Assembly: GCF_019402645.1 (NCBI RefSeq) | Contig: NZ_VKKS01000001.1 | Coordinates: forward strand, 1,426,970 to 1,490,969 | DNA length: 64,000 nucleotides | Direction: 5' to 3' | Source: Morganella morganii | GTDB lineage: Bacteria > Pseudomonadota > Gammaproteobacteria > Enterobacterales > Enterobacteriaceae | In this document: positions 19,631-28,018 of the stretch, in pieces | How the letters are laid out: every line of letters starts with the position of its first letter | Position numbering within the stretch: the first letter of the stretch is position 1 | Position numbers and translations under genes: made by a program | Notes under the pieces: generated by a model | Database searches by the model: none | Seen by the model: only the letters and a program-made list of their open reading frames with translations | What the model was told of the DNA's origin: nothing

Positions 19631-21670
19631 ATGCAGAACAGAATAACCCGCCGCAGGCTGACACACTGTCTTGCGCTCTCACTTACTGCCGGTGTATCCG
19701 CTGCCGCGGCGGAACCCGCACCGGACACCATTATTGTCACCGCCGCAAAACAAAGCCGTCCCGCGCCGGATGCCGCTCATGAAAAAGAGAAACTTGAAAA
19801 TGTCGCGGGTGGTACCAACCTGATTATGGTTGAAAAAGATACCCGCCTGGCGACACTCCATGATGCCCTGGATTATCAGCCCGGTGTGCTGGTGCAGAAT
19901 TTCTTCGGCGGTATTGATCAACCGCGTCTGAATATCCGCGGCTCAGGGGTACAGAGTGCTCCGCTGGCACGCGGTATTCTGCTGATGCAGGACGGGTTGC
20001 CGGTCACCGATGCGGACGGCAGTTTCCATATCAGCACCCTGGAAATGCGGGATGCCCGGATGATCAGTGTCCGGCGCGGAGCAAACAGCCTGAATCCGCA
20101 GAGTAACAGTCTGGGCGGCGAGCTGGATCTGATTTCCTATACCGGCCGTGACGAAGGCGGACGCCTGCGCTATGAATACGGCTCGCATGGCCGCGAAGGT
20201 TTACAGACCGCCTTCGGCGGCGTATCAGATGACGGCCGTTTCGACGGACGCATTAATTTCACCTATGACCATTTTGACGGCTACCGCAAACACTCTTCAT
20301 CACAGCGAAAAACTGTACGCGGTAGTTTTGGCTATACCGGGGATAATTTTGAAAACCGCACTTCCCTGAACTGGACCGACCTGCGTTTTGATGTCGCCGG
20401 GCCGGTTTCTGAAACTGTGCTCGATAGTGATCCGACCGAAGTTTATCCGATGGTCTGGCTGCGGGATCCGCACCGCAATGTAGAGCAGTTCCGTGCTGCC
20501 AACCGTTCTGACTGGCAGATTGATAATCAGCGCATCAGCGCCGGTGTCTGGTATATCCGCACCCATGATAATTTCACCACCCCGGCCTATTACCGTTTCA
20601 GCCGGAGCCACAGTGAAGGTATGCAACTGGGCTGGCAGATGGAAACCGAACCGGTCTCCTGGCGGGCGGCACTGGCGGCTGATCACATGAGTCTGGAAAC
20701 AGACCTGATGCAGAACCGGCGCGGTACGCTGATGGACAAAACCCCGATCGGCAAGTTTGACGGCAAAGCAGACAATATATATGCCTCTGCCGGTGCCGGT
20801 ATTCATCTGACGCCGGATCTGACACTGAATCTGGATCTCAAAGCCACACATGCACGGCGTGACACTGAAAAGCGCAACAGTTCCGTTTCACTGGATCAGA
20901 ACCGGACATTCTGGACACCCAAAGCCGGGGTGATCTGGCGTCGGGCGGATAGCCAGCGCTGGTTTGCCAACGTCAGCGCCAGTCAGGAGCCTGCGACTTT
21001 CCATGAAATCATTAATTCCTCTGACGGCCGCCTGACAAAACTGGAGCCGCAGAAAGGCGTTACCTTTGAAATCGGTGGTGACGGTGATTTTACCGAACAA
21101 CTGAAATGGAATGTGGCGCTCTACCGCAGTTTTATCAAAGATGAATACATCACAACTTATGATTCAGAGGGAAATATCACCGGTGTCTTTAATTATGCCG
21201 CCAAAACCCGCCATCAGGGGCTGGAAGCCGGGATTAACGGTATGATTCCGGCCGGCCCGGGTGATGTGGAATATAAACTGGCGTGGACGTGGAATGATTT
21301 CCGTTTTATGGGCGGCGAATATAACGGCAATTATATCGCCGGGATCCCGCGTAATATCGTTTCGGCGGAAGTGCTGTACCGGATCGGCGACTGGCGTTTC
21401 GGCCCGAATATTCACTGGGCACCGACAGATATGGCCGTCGATCACGAAAACCATCTCGACATTCAGAAACGCAAACACTATACGGTGCTCGGGCTGAGAG
21501 GCACTTATCAGCCCGCGGAGAACTGGTCGCTCTATATGTCGATGGATAACCTGACCAACGAACACTATGCCACCACCTCTGTGGCAAACCGGTCGGTCAC
21601 CGCCAAAGACAGCACGCTGTTCCCGGGGATGGGATTCAGTGTCAACGGCGGTATCACCTATAATTTCTGA
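19631..21670 (+). CDS. TonB-dependent outer-membrane receptor
   Basis: This 679-residue protein is a TonB-gated outer-membrane transporter of the siderophore/metal-complex class. A signal peptide (about 1-27) is followed by a TonB-box-like DTIIVTAA, a plug domain (GVLVQNFFGGIDQPRLNIRG, then RRGANSLNPQSNSLGG) and a beta barrel ending in the terminal aromatic NGGITYNF. The start at 19631 is preferred because two upstream in-frame starts overlap or abut the Fur box. The protein is convergent with the Crp/Fnr-type regulator. The co-regulated ABC importer downstream suggests that its cargo is handed to it. The substrate cannot be read from the sequence; a ferric siderophore is the default guess. 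Confidence 0.92.
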   Translation: MQNRITRRRLTHCLALSLTAGVSAAAAEPAPDTIIVTAAKQSRPAPDAAHEKEKLENVAGGTNLIMVEKDTRLATLHDALDYQPGVLVQNFFGGIDQPRLNIRGSGVQSAPLARGILLMQDGLPVTDADGSFHISTLEMRDARMISVRRGANSLNPQSNSLGGELDLISYTGRDEGGRLRYEYGSHGREGLQTAFGGVSDDGRFDGRINFTYDHFDGYRKHSSSQRKTVRGSFGYTGDNFENRTSLNWTDLRFDVAGPVSETVLDSDPTEVYPMVWLRDPHRNVEQFRAANRSDWQIDNQRISAGVWYIRTHDNFTTPAYYRFSRSHSEGMQLGWQMETEPVSWRAALAADHMSLETDLMQNRRGTLMDKTPIGKFDGKADNIYASAGAGIHLTPDLTLNLDLKATHARRDTEKRNSSVSLDQNRTFWTPKAGVIWRRADSQRWFANVSASQEPATFHEIINSSDGRLTKLEPQKGVTFEIGGDGDFTEQLKWNVALYRSFIKDEYITTYDSEGNITGVFNYAAKTRHQGLEAGINGMIPAGPGDVEYKLAWTWNDFRFMGGEYNGNYIAGIPRNIVSAEVLYRIGDWRFGPNIHWAPTDMAVDHENHLDIQKRKHYTVLGLRGTYQPAENWSLYMSMDNLTNEHYATTSVANRSVTAKDSTLFPGMGFSVNGGITYNF

Positions 21671-21673
21671 TCA

Positions 21674-21720
21674 GAGATAAAAAATCCCTGTCCGGTTTTC
21701 CGGCGGGAATTTTTTATCTC
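21674..21720. terminator. bidirectional terminator between receptor and regulator
   Basis: Outer arms GAGATAAAAAAT-CCC and GGG-AATTTTTTATCTC enclose a further CCGG/CCGG hairpin. A and T runs on both sides serve the two converging genes. Confidence 0.82.
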
Positions 21721-21721
21721 T

Positions 21722-22438
21722 CTAGAACGGGCGCTGTGCCGGGATGGCCAGTTCCGTCAGATATGACTCATTGGTGATCCGCACCGCGTCTTTATCAATT
21801 CCGATAAAGGCTTTCTGCCGCCAGCCGGAAAACAGACGGCTGAGAGTTTCATAACGGACACCCAATTTTGCAGCCAGCTGGCCGCGTGATAACGGCAGCA
21901 CCACACAGTCCGATTGCTGACACCGTTTCAGATCCAGCAGATAGGCCGCCAGCCGCTGCTCTGCTGAACTGGAGGTCAGCCAGTCGATATGGTTAATATT
22001 CTCATACAGTTTCAGACTGAACCGCGACAGTAACTGCGCCATAATCGCCGGACAGGCATGACACAACCGTAAAATAGCCTGTTTTTCCAGCATCAGCACG
22101 CTGCTGTCAGACCTCGCCCGCAGGCTCATCGGGAAGCGGTTGTGCGGCATAAAAACTGCCGCGATCGCCACCAGTTCACCGGCGGTAAACATACCAAACA
22201 CTTTTTCCTCACCCGACCAGGTATGGCGGAAAACATCAATCTGTCCGCTGATCATCAGCGGACAGGCTTTTACCGTCTCCCCTTCGCGGCTGATCAATTC
22301 CCCCGCCGCAAACCGGCGATGTGTGCTGTCTGCCAGCACCAGTGCCAAATCATCATCCTCTGCCGCCTGAAACAACGGGCATGACCGGAGGATCGCCATT
22401 TGCTGCGCAGGGGCAAGGGTCTTTTTGACAAATGTCAT
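21722..22438 (-). CDS. Crp/Fnr-family transcriptional regulator
   Basis: The 238 residues have the Crp/Fnr layout: a cyclic-nucleotide-binding-like sensor domain (about 20-140, with HRRFAAGELISREGE), a dimer helix and a C-terminal winged helix (about 165-225). The recognition helix reads RYETLSRLF. Its E-x-x-SR pattern matches FNR (ETISR), so a TTGA-type half-site is expected. The FNR iron-sulfur cysteine cluster is missing; only scattered cysteines (for example RSCPLF, LCHACP) are seen, so the signal must differ. It is divergent from the SBP gene and convergent with the receptor. An FNR-like palindrome overlaps its own ATG. Confidence 0.88.
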   Translation of the reverse strand: MTFVKKTLAPAQQMAILRSCPLFQAAEDDDLALVLADSTHRRFAAGELISREGETVKACPLMISGQIDVFRHTWSGEEKVFGMFTAGELVAIAAVFMPHNRFPMSLRARSDSSVLMLEKQAILRLCHACPAIMAQLLSRFSLKLYENINHIDWLTSSSAEQRLAAYLLDLKRCQQSDCVVLPLSRGQLAAKLGVRYETLSRLFSGWRQKAFIGIDKDAVRITNESYLTELAIPAQRPF

Positions 22439-22441
22439 AGG
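22423..22441 (-). promoter_or_regulatory. FNR-like palindrome over the regulator start codon
   Basis: TTGAC-AAAT-GTCAT: on the minus strand the final CAT is the ATG start of the Crp/Fnr-type gene. The 19-base sequence is identical to that at 19537-19555. Binding here would block transcription elongation or initiation of the regulator gene, suggesting autoregulation. Part of the identity could be accidental, because the site is coding (MTFVK). Confidence 0.5.
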
Positions 22442-22479
22442 GTTTTCCTCTCAGTGCGGTCAGAATAAACGCAATTATA

Positions 22480-22502
22480 AATGATAACCAATCGCATTAT
22501 CA
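22480..22502. promoter_or_regulatory. probable Fur-type site between regulator and SBP gene
   Basis: AAATGATAACCAATCGCATTA followed by TCA contains the inverted TGATAA / TTATCA and an AATGATAA core like the Fur box at 19594. It lies about 35-55 bases before the SBP start. The match is weaker than the receptor site. Confidence 0.5.
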
Positions 22503-22534
22503 ATTCAATCATAAAATAAAAGGCGAATAACCTT

Positions 22535-23617
22535 ATGATTAGTAATGGATTTGCATTATTCCCTGTACTGTTTTTTACCTGCACAACAGCAGTTTATGCC
22601 GCAAAAGGTGCCGTGCATTTCACCGATATGTCACAGCAGAATATTGAACTGGCCGCACCTGCACAACGGATTGTGGTGATCCCTATTCCTGCCGCCTCTA
22701 TGCTGGTCAGCGTTGATGAGAGCAGCAAACGGCTTGCCGGGATGCATCTCTTTGCCGGTGTTGCCGCCCGCGACGGCATGCTCAGCGTGATGTTTCCGGA
22801 TATACTCTCTGTACGCAGTGATGTGGCGGGGAATGATTTCGCACCGAATATTGAAGCTCTGCTCTCGGTTAACCCGGATCTGGTCTGGCAATGGGGACAC
22901 CGTGGCGATGACATTATCACGCCGATGCGCAATGCCGGTCTGACAGTCGCCACGCTGGATTACGGCAAAGAAGCCTATACACAGGAGTGGTTAACCCTGA
23001 TGGGGAAAACCCTCGGCAAAGAAGCAAAAACGGCCGGGCTGATTGCCTGGCGCAAACAGGTGATCAACCAGCTGGAAAAGAGTGTTGCTGCGATTCCGGA
23101 AGACAAACAGCCGCGTGTACTTTACCTCTCCCATTTTAAGCAGAGTATTCAGACTTTCGGATCCACCTCTCATAACAATACAGATTTTGCACTCGCCGGA
23201 GGTGTCAGCCTCAACCGTGACCTGACCGGCCCGCGCACCCTGAATATCGAACAGATTCTGGTGTGGGATCCGGATATTATCCTGCTGGGCAATTTTGAGG
23301 CCGGACTGGCACCTGCTGATATTTATAATAACCCGATGCTCAGTGATGTAACGGCGGTAAAGAACAAACGGGTCTATAAACTGCCAATCGGCGGCTTTAT
23401 CTGGGATGCGCCTAATCAGGAAACACCGCTCTACTGGCAGTGGCTGGCTCAGGTTTTTCATCCGGAAAGCGCAGCATTTCCGCTGCGGGAAGAGATCCGC
23501 AAACGCTATCTGCAACTGTACGGCTATTCTCTCACCGATGAGGAAACAGACCGCATTCTGCAGCTTGATCTGAACCGGGAAGGCCGTGATTATCTGACAC
23601 TGATGGGGCGGCCGTGA
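22535..23617 (+). CDS. ABC importer periplasmic binding protein (FecB/BtuF-like)
   Basis: The 360-residue product has a signal peptide ending near AVYAAKG and the two-lobed fold of class III (TroA-like) binding proteins for siderophores, heme or corrinoids. Visible are ALLSVNPDLVWQWG (lobe 1), LNRDLTGPRTLNIEQIL and the C-lobe IWDAPNQETPLYWQWLAQ, conserved in metal-complex binders. It is the first gene of a five-gene operon with permease, ATPase, cupin and methyltransferase, starting about 95 bases from the divergent regulator. The cargo is not determinable; an iron complex fits the Fur-like site. Confidence 0.88.
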   Translation: MISNGFALFPVLFFTCTTAVYAAKGAVHFTDMSQQNIELAAPAQRIVVIPIPAASMLVSVDESSKRLAGMHLFAGVAARDGMLSVMFPDILSVRSDVAGNDFAPNIEALLSVNPDLVWQWGHRGDDIITPMRNAGLTVATLDYGKEAYTQEWLTLMGKTLGKEAKTAGLIAWRKQVINQLEKSVAAIPEDKQPRVLYLSHFKQSIQTFGSTSHNNTDFALAGGVSLNRDLTGPRTLNIEQILVWDPDIILLGNFEAGLAPADIYNNPMLSDVTAVKNKRVYKLPIGGFIWDAPNQETPLYWQWLAQVFHPESAAFPLREEIRKRYLQLYGYSLTDEETDRILQLDLNREGRDYLTLMGRP

Positions 23618-24636
23618 TGCGAAAATCCCGTCTGCAATGGTGCCTGTTATCTGCCCTGTTATTACTGACCATCGTGCTTGCGCTGTGTGCCGGGCGCTAT
23701 GCGGTCTCTGTGACAACAGTTTTGCAAATCCTGGCGGATACCCTGACCGGACGCATCCCGTCTTCGGAATACAGCCGCACCGCTGAAAATGTGGTGCTGT
23801 ATGTCCGTCTGCCGCGCATTCTGATCGCCGGACTGGCCGGTGCCGGTCTCGCGGTTGCCGGTGCGGCATTACAGGGCATCTTCCGCAACCCGCTGGTGGG
23901 GCCGCAGATTATCGGTGTTTCATCCGGTGCGGCACTGGGCGGTGCACTGGCACTGCTGCTCTTCTCCTCTTTGTTTATCACCATTAGTTTTGCCTTTCTC
24001 GGTGGTCTGCTGGCCATTGTGCTGGTCTTTCTGCTGGGGCTTAACCGGCACGGCAGCAGTCTTCTGATGCTGATCCTTGCGGGCGTGATTATTAATGCTT
24101 TTTTTGCCGCCCTGATTTCGCTGATCACCTATTTTGCCGATCCGAACAATACCCTGCAAACCATCGTCTTCTGGCTGATGGGCAGTTTTGCCACCGCAAC
24201 CTACCTGAAAGTCAGTGTGTTACTGCCGGTTGTCATAATTGCAGGGGGGATTATTTTTGCCCTTCGCTTTCGCATCAATGTGCTATCCCTCGGCGAGGAA
24301 AACGCACAGGCGCTGGGGCTGCCCGTCACCGCAACCCGCTGGACTATCCTGGTCTGCGTTACGTTGATCACCAGCGCCACCGTGGCTGTTTCCGGCACCA
24401 TCGGCTGGGTCGGGCTGATTATCCCGCATATCGCGCGACTGATCAGCGGACATGACCACCGCGTCCTTCTGCCCGCCAGTGCTCTGACAGGTGCTATCTA
24501 CCTGATCGCCGTCGATACTCTGGCACGCAGTATGACCAGCGCGGAAATTCCGCTGAGTGTGATCACCGCGCTGATCGGAGCGCCAATTTTCGCCCTGCTC
24601 ATTCGCTCTATGAATAAAAAGGTGGCAGACCTGTGA
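23617..24636 (+). CDS. ABC importer permease, FecCD/BtuC family
   Basis: The 339-residue protein is a polytopic inner-membrane permease of the FecCD family. Family hallmarks are RLPRILIAGLAGAGLAVAGAALQG near residue 70 and, near residue 270, GTIGWVGLIIPHIARLISG, the coupling region that contacts the ATPase. The ATG overlaps the SBP stop (TGATG); a GTG one codon earlier is an alternative start. It forms the channel for the substrate delivered by the upstream binding protein. Confidence 0.92.
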   Translation: MRKSRLQWCLLSALLLLTIVLALCAGRYAVSVTTVLQILADTLTGRIPSSEYSRTAENVVLYVRLPRILIAGLAGAGLAVAGAALQGIFRNPLVGPQIIGVSSGAALGGALALLLFSSLFITISFAFLGGLLAIVLVFLLGLNRHGSSLLMLILAGVIINAFFAALISLITYFADPNNTLQTIVFWLMGSFATATYLKVSVLLPVVIIAGGIIFALRFRINVLSLGEENAQALGLPVTATRWTILVCVTLITSATVAVSGTIGWVGLIIPHIARLISGHDHRVLLPASALTGAIYLIAVDTLARSMTSAEIPLSVITALIGAPIFALLIRSMNKKVADL

Positions 24637-25373
24637 TCCGGATTAATCAACTCAGTTACCACACCGGTAAACGTCCGTTATTTGACGAACTCACATTCCG
24701 CCAGCCGCCGGGAACCATCGCCGCTGTTCTCGGCCCGAACGGCCGGGGGAAAACAACTTTGCTGCGCCTGCTGCTCAGCCTGCAAAAAGGCGCGACCGGT
24801 ACTGTGCAGCTCAATGCACCGGCAACCTATGTTCCGCAACTCAGCGGAGCACTGTTTAATTACTCTGTCCGCACCATGGTCAGCCTCGGGCGGGTTCGTC
24901 ATCTGCCCTGGTATGCATCCCCTTCCCTGCGTGATCATGACATCACAGAGCAGGCTATGGCAGACCTCGGATTAACCCCGTTTGCGGATACCCCATTTAA
25001 CCTGCTCAGCGGCGGTGAGAAACAAATGGTGATGATTGCCCGCGCACTGGCCGGTGAACCGGAGATCCTGATCCTGGATGAGCCCACTTCTGCGCTGGAT
25101 CTGGCTAACCAGGATACCGTTCTTTCCGTTCTGAAAATGCTGGCCGCCCAACGCGGAAAAACCATCTTATTTACCAGTCATTACCCGCAGCATGCCCTGC
25201 ATATTGCGGATTATTCATTGTTACTGTTTGACGGCACACAGGCACAGTTTGGTCAGACATCCGCACTGCTGACTGAAGAGAACCTGGGAAAGCTGTATCA
25301 ACTTCCGGTTTCTGTCGTGCCGGTTAACCACCCGCACCGGCAGACCTGCGGCGTGATCCCGCTGTTCCGCTGA
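24633..25373 (+). CDS. ABC importer ATPase
   Basis: This 246-residue cytoplasmic ATPase drives the FecCD-type importer. Walker A GPNGRGKTT lies near residue 34, the signature LLSGGEKQMVMIARAL near 128, Walker [13 protein letters not shown] near 150 and the switch His in LFTSHYPQH. The GTG start overlaps the permease stop (GTGA), consistent with translational coupling. The Arg in the P-loop (NGRGKT) is unusual, but similar variants occur in this ATPase family. Confidence 0.93.
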   Translation: MIRINQLSYHTGKRPLFDELTFRQPPGTIAAVLGPNGRGKTTLLRLLLSLQKGATGTVQLNAPATYVPQLSGALFNYSVRTMVSLGRVRHLPWYASPSLRDHDITEQAMADLGLTPFADTPFNLLSGGEKQMVMIARALAGEPEILILDEPTSALDLANQDTVLSVLKMLAAQRGKTILFTSHYPQHALHIADYSLLLFDGTQAQFGQTSALLTEENLGKLYQLPVSVVPVNHPHRQTCGVIPLFR

Positions 25374-25411
25374 ACCCATTTATTACCTGATTAACCATAA
25401 GGATATTTATT

Positions 25412-25759
25412 ATGAGCAATAACACGATTACCCCGGCAGAAGCATTAGTAATTGCCGACCTGGTCAGCTACACCGAACAAGGTATTTCCAGCCGCGTTCT
25501 CGCCAAAAACGGCGGCGGCAATATCACCCTGTTTGCCTTTGATAAAGGCCAGGCGCTCTCTGAACACAGCGCCCCGTTTGATGCCATTGTGATGATTGCC
25601 GAAGGCTCACTGACCCTGACTATCGCCGGAAAACCGGTGACGGCAAAACCCGGGGATATTGTCCGTATGCCGGCCAATATTCCTCATGCTGTGGACGCGC
25701 CGGAGCGGGCAAAAATGCTGCTGGTGATGCTGCGTGAACCGGAAAACAAACAGGACTGA
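25412..25759 (+). CDS. Small cupin-domain protein
   Basis: The 115 residues form a single cupin barrel: motif 1 region GQALSEHSAPFDAIVMIAEG and motif 2 region PGDIVRMPANIPHAV. Only one His is seen in motif 1, where metal-binding cupins usually have HxH plus Glu, so metal binding may be incomplete or differ. It lies 38 bases after the ATPase and abuts the methyltransferase, so it is probably part of the import operon. A role in handling or sensing the imported ligand is plausible but only inferred from context. RBS AAGGATAT is present. Confidence 0.8.
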   Translation: MSNNTITPAEALVIADLVSYTEQGISSRVLAKNGGGNITLFAFDKGQALSEHSAPFDAIVMIAEGSLTLTIAGKPVTAKPGDIVRMPANIPHAVDAPERAKMLLVMLREPENKQD

Positions 25760-26533
25760 ATGATGGAAAGCGCACACACCGGCCATGAAGCCGGACACAA
25801 ATTTCTGGCGCGTCTGGGTAAAAAACGCCTGCGCCCGGGGGGCCGCACCGCCACAGAATGGCTGCTGACACACAGCGGGTTACAGATCGACAGCCGGGTG
25901 CTGGAAATTGCCTGCAATATGGGCACCACCGCGATTGAAATCGCCCAGCGTTTTCAGTGTCATATTACCGGCATTGATATGGATAAACAGGCCCTTGCCA
26001 ATGCGCGGAAAAATATCCTCGATAACGGATTATCCCACCTTATCACCGTGCAGGAAGCGGATGCCTCAAAACTGCCATTCGCGGATAATCATTTTGATGT
26101 GGTGATCAATGAAGCCATGCTGACCATGTATGCGGACAAAGCCAAAGCCCGCCTGTTACAGGAATATTTCCGTGTACTGAAGCCCGGCGGTCGTCTGCTG
26201 ACCCACGATATTGCGCTGACAGCGCGGCGTAAGAATGAGTGTGTCACACAGGAAATGCAGGCAGCCATTCATGTCAAAGCACAACCGATGCTGAGTGATG
26301 ACTGGCTGGCACTGTTCCGTGACGCAGGTTTCCGTGATGTGATCAGTTCGGAGGGTGCGATGACACTGATGACACCAAAAGGCATGCTGCACGATGAGAG
26401 ACTTTCCGGCACGCTGAAAATCATCCGCAACGCCCTGAAAAAAGAGAACCGCCCGCAATTTTTACAGATGTTCCGCCACTTCCGGCAGAACCGTGATCGC
26501 CTGCGGTATATTGCCGTTGTCAGTACAAAATAA
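25760..26533 (+). CDS. Class I SAM-dependent methyltransferase
   Basis: The 257-residue product is a UbiE-like (type 11) methyltransferase: motif I VLEIACNMGTTAIEIA near residue 44, acidic motif II GIDMD, and post-motif FDVVINEAMLTMYADK. The usual GxGxG of motif I is degenerate (ACNMGT). It starts immediately after the cupin stop (TGAATG). The substrate is unknown; operon membership with a metal-complex importer suggests it acts on the imported compound, on a metal or metalloid, or on an endogenous ligand. A strong terminator closes the operon. Confidence 0.85.
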   Translation: MMESAHTGHEAGHKFLARLGKKRLRPGGRTATEWLLTHSGLQIDSRVLEIACNMGTTAIEIAQRFQCHITGIDMDKQALANARKNILDNGLSHLITVQEADASKLPFADNHFDVVINEAMLTMYADKAKARLLQEYFRVLKPGGRLLTHDIALTARRKNECVTQEMQAAIHVKAQPMLSDDWLALFRDAGFRDVISSEGAMTLMTPKGMLHDERLSGTLKIIRNALKKENRPQFLQMFRHFRQNRDRLRYIAVVSTK

Positions 26534-26560
26534 TAAGCAGTGAGTTATGTCGTGAAGGTG

Positions 26561-26593
26561 AAAACCACCGGATTTGTTAAGTCCGGTGGTTTT
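26561..26593. terminator. terminator between methyltransferase and lipoprotein genes
   Basis: Perfect arms AAAACCACCGGA / TCCGGTGGTTTT with a 9-base loop between two converging genes; short A and T runs serve both directions. Confidence 0.78.
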
Positions 26594-26600
26594 GCTGAAA

Positions 26601-27023
26601 TTATCTGTTTAAGACATCAACAGCTTGTTTATCACCATCAACTTCTTTAATAAAAAACGTCGCCACAATTGTTCGTCTGTGGGGATTAATTTTCTTTGCC
26701 TGTTTTTTCTGTAAAACCGTAGAAGCTCTGTACGCATATTTGCCGTCTGCCTGATACTGAATATCAGGTGATGGCAAACAAATTTTTTCATCTAACTTAA
26801 CAGGGTTTGCACTGAAATCGAGAGAGGCAATGTCTTTCTGTTCTTTATAATCAAATACATCTACATATAAAATATATTCATCATCAGATGCATCCGGCGC
26901 TTTAACAAATAGTTTACCTGCATTAGTGCTCACACTACCATTAACCATTCTTGGTCTGGGATCATTTCCATGCCAGCATGCACTCAGCAGAAATATCAGG
27001 GGTATGATAGTAAATTTACGCAT
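26601..27023 (-). CDS. Putative periplasmic lipoprotein, T6SS-immunity type
   Basis: The 140-residue product has a lipoprotein signal: MRKFTIIPLIFLLSAC with lipobox LSAC. The mature part begins CWHGNDPRPRMVNGSV. That pattern (Cys, short loop, Asp-x-Arg-Pro, then strand) is shared by a family of enterobacterial lipoproteins annotated as putative T6SS immunity proteins. Two short beta repeats follow. It starts 9 bases downstream of a broken zinc-metallopeptidase gene on the same strand, so an effector-immunity relationship is likely but inferred. The ORF is intact. Confidence 0.65.
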   Translation of the reverse strand: MRKFTIIPLIFLLSACWHGNDPRPRMVNGSVSTNAGKLFVKAPDASDDEYILYVDVFDYKEQKDIASLDFSANPVKLDEKICLPSPDIQYQADGKYAYRASTVLQKKQAKKINPHRRTIVATFFIKEVDGDKQAVDVLNR

Positions 27024-27032
27024 ACTAAGTCT

Positions 27033-27542
27033 CTATAAAATGGAGTTTGGCAGCACTGACCTGTAAATATTCTCTATAGTATTGGGATCTATTCGATTAC
27101 TAATACGAACATAGCCATCCTGAATACCAGTAATAAGCCCGGCGACACCATACGTTTTAAGGATAAAATAATCAGCAACGATACTGGCTTGCTATTCCAT
27201 ACCGTAATCACTTAATTTTTTCTTACTATCAAAAGAATAATTGTAGTCAGCAAGGCTACTAAATAACCCTCTTGTTCTGACCCACATCCCGTTCTGATGT
27301 TGCCAGACATGAGTAAGCTCATGCATAAAAAGGTGTTTGTATTCAGCGAAATCCTCTGAAAAATCGTGCCTGTAAAGTAATGCTCTGAAATAAATATCCC
27401 CATTAGGTGCCATTGCCACGTTGTCTGACTGCATGCCGAATGGCAGATAGCTATCACAATGAACCCAGACATTATAAAACATTGAGTTACCGAATATCGT
27501 TTTGGCCATTGCCATTTCACCGGGTGTTATTTGCCTCAGCAT
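27033..27542 (-). pseudogene. Zinc-metallopeptidase, T6SS-effector-like, interrupted by an amber codon
   Basis: The frame opens MLRQITPGEMAMAKTIFG and contains HELTHVWQHQNG, a classic HExxH zinc site, near residue 74. It stops at TAG (27192-27194) after 116 codons. Reading on in the same frame gives QASIVADYFILKTYG and ends at a natural stop at 27033, nine bases before the lipoprotein gene. In relatives I recall this junction reads MEQQAQIIADYF, so one CAG seems to have become TAG. Relatives occur beside VgrG/PAAR genes as toxic or auxiliary peptidases. The frame is also open upstream of the ATG for about 28 codons without a good start, so the N-terminus may be truncated too. Confidence 0.7.
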
Positions 27543-28018
27543 TGGCTCTTTTATTTCTTTCTTTTTATTTTCCTGCGTAATAATACCATCTAAACTCCAT
27601 TTATATATTCCGGATATTGTTTACTTATAGCCCGGATTACGCATTAGTGCCAGAGGTTACCTTACTATACTGATAGTTGTACCACTATCAGATATTAATC
27701 TATTCCTGACACCTGTATAATCATCGCAATCCCCTGATTACTGAAAATACAGCCGGTGAATTACGTCTGATAGAAATCGGCGACGGCCAGGTCTCTGATA
27801 TTAAAGAGTGGGATGCTGAAAAATTTGTTACTCTGTTTGCTGGTGCTGACTGAGATTACATTTCGTTATGGCTCATTCACAATACATAACCTATCCATCA
27901 AAACTAAACTTAAATAAAAATACGCCATGCTTCGAATGTATGATAAATATTATTGCGGAACAGATGGAACACATCAGCGCAAAATGCCCCATCCATGTCC
28001 CGCATTGTCAACAATCAG
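27543..28018. other. gap between effector-like pseudogene and ycgN
   Basis: About 475 bases with no intact gene. It holds a small perfect stem-loop (CTGATAGT / ACTATCAG, 27670-27691) and an orphan coding fragment (listed separately). The rest is AT-rich with no recognisable content. Confidence 0.5.
27710..27853 (+). pseudogene. orphan C-terminal coding fragment
   Basis: A plus-strand frame bounded by TGA on both sides, without a start codon, encodes 47 residues including GELRLIEIGDGQVSDIKEWD and ends FVTLFAGAD. Its composition and alternation of charged and hydrophobic residues look like real protein, so it is probably the tail of a deleted gene. I do not recognise the family. Confidence 0.35.

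Noticed and set aside
22991-23869. 292-codon ORF on the minus strand
   Set aside because: It is antisense to the SBP and permease genes, whose motifs and translational overlaps are clear.
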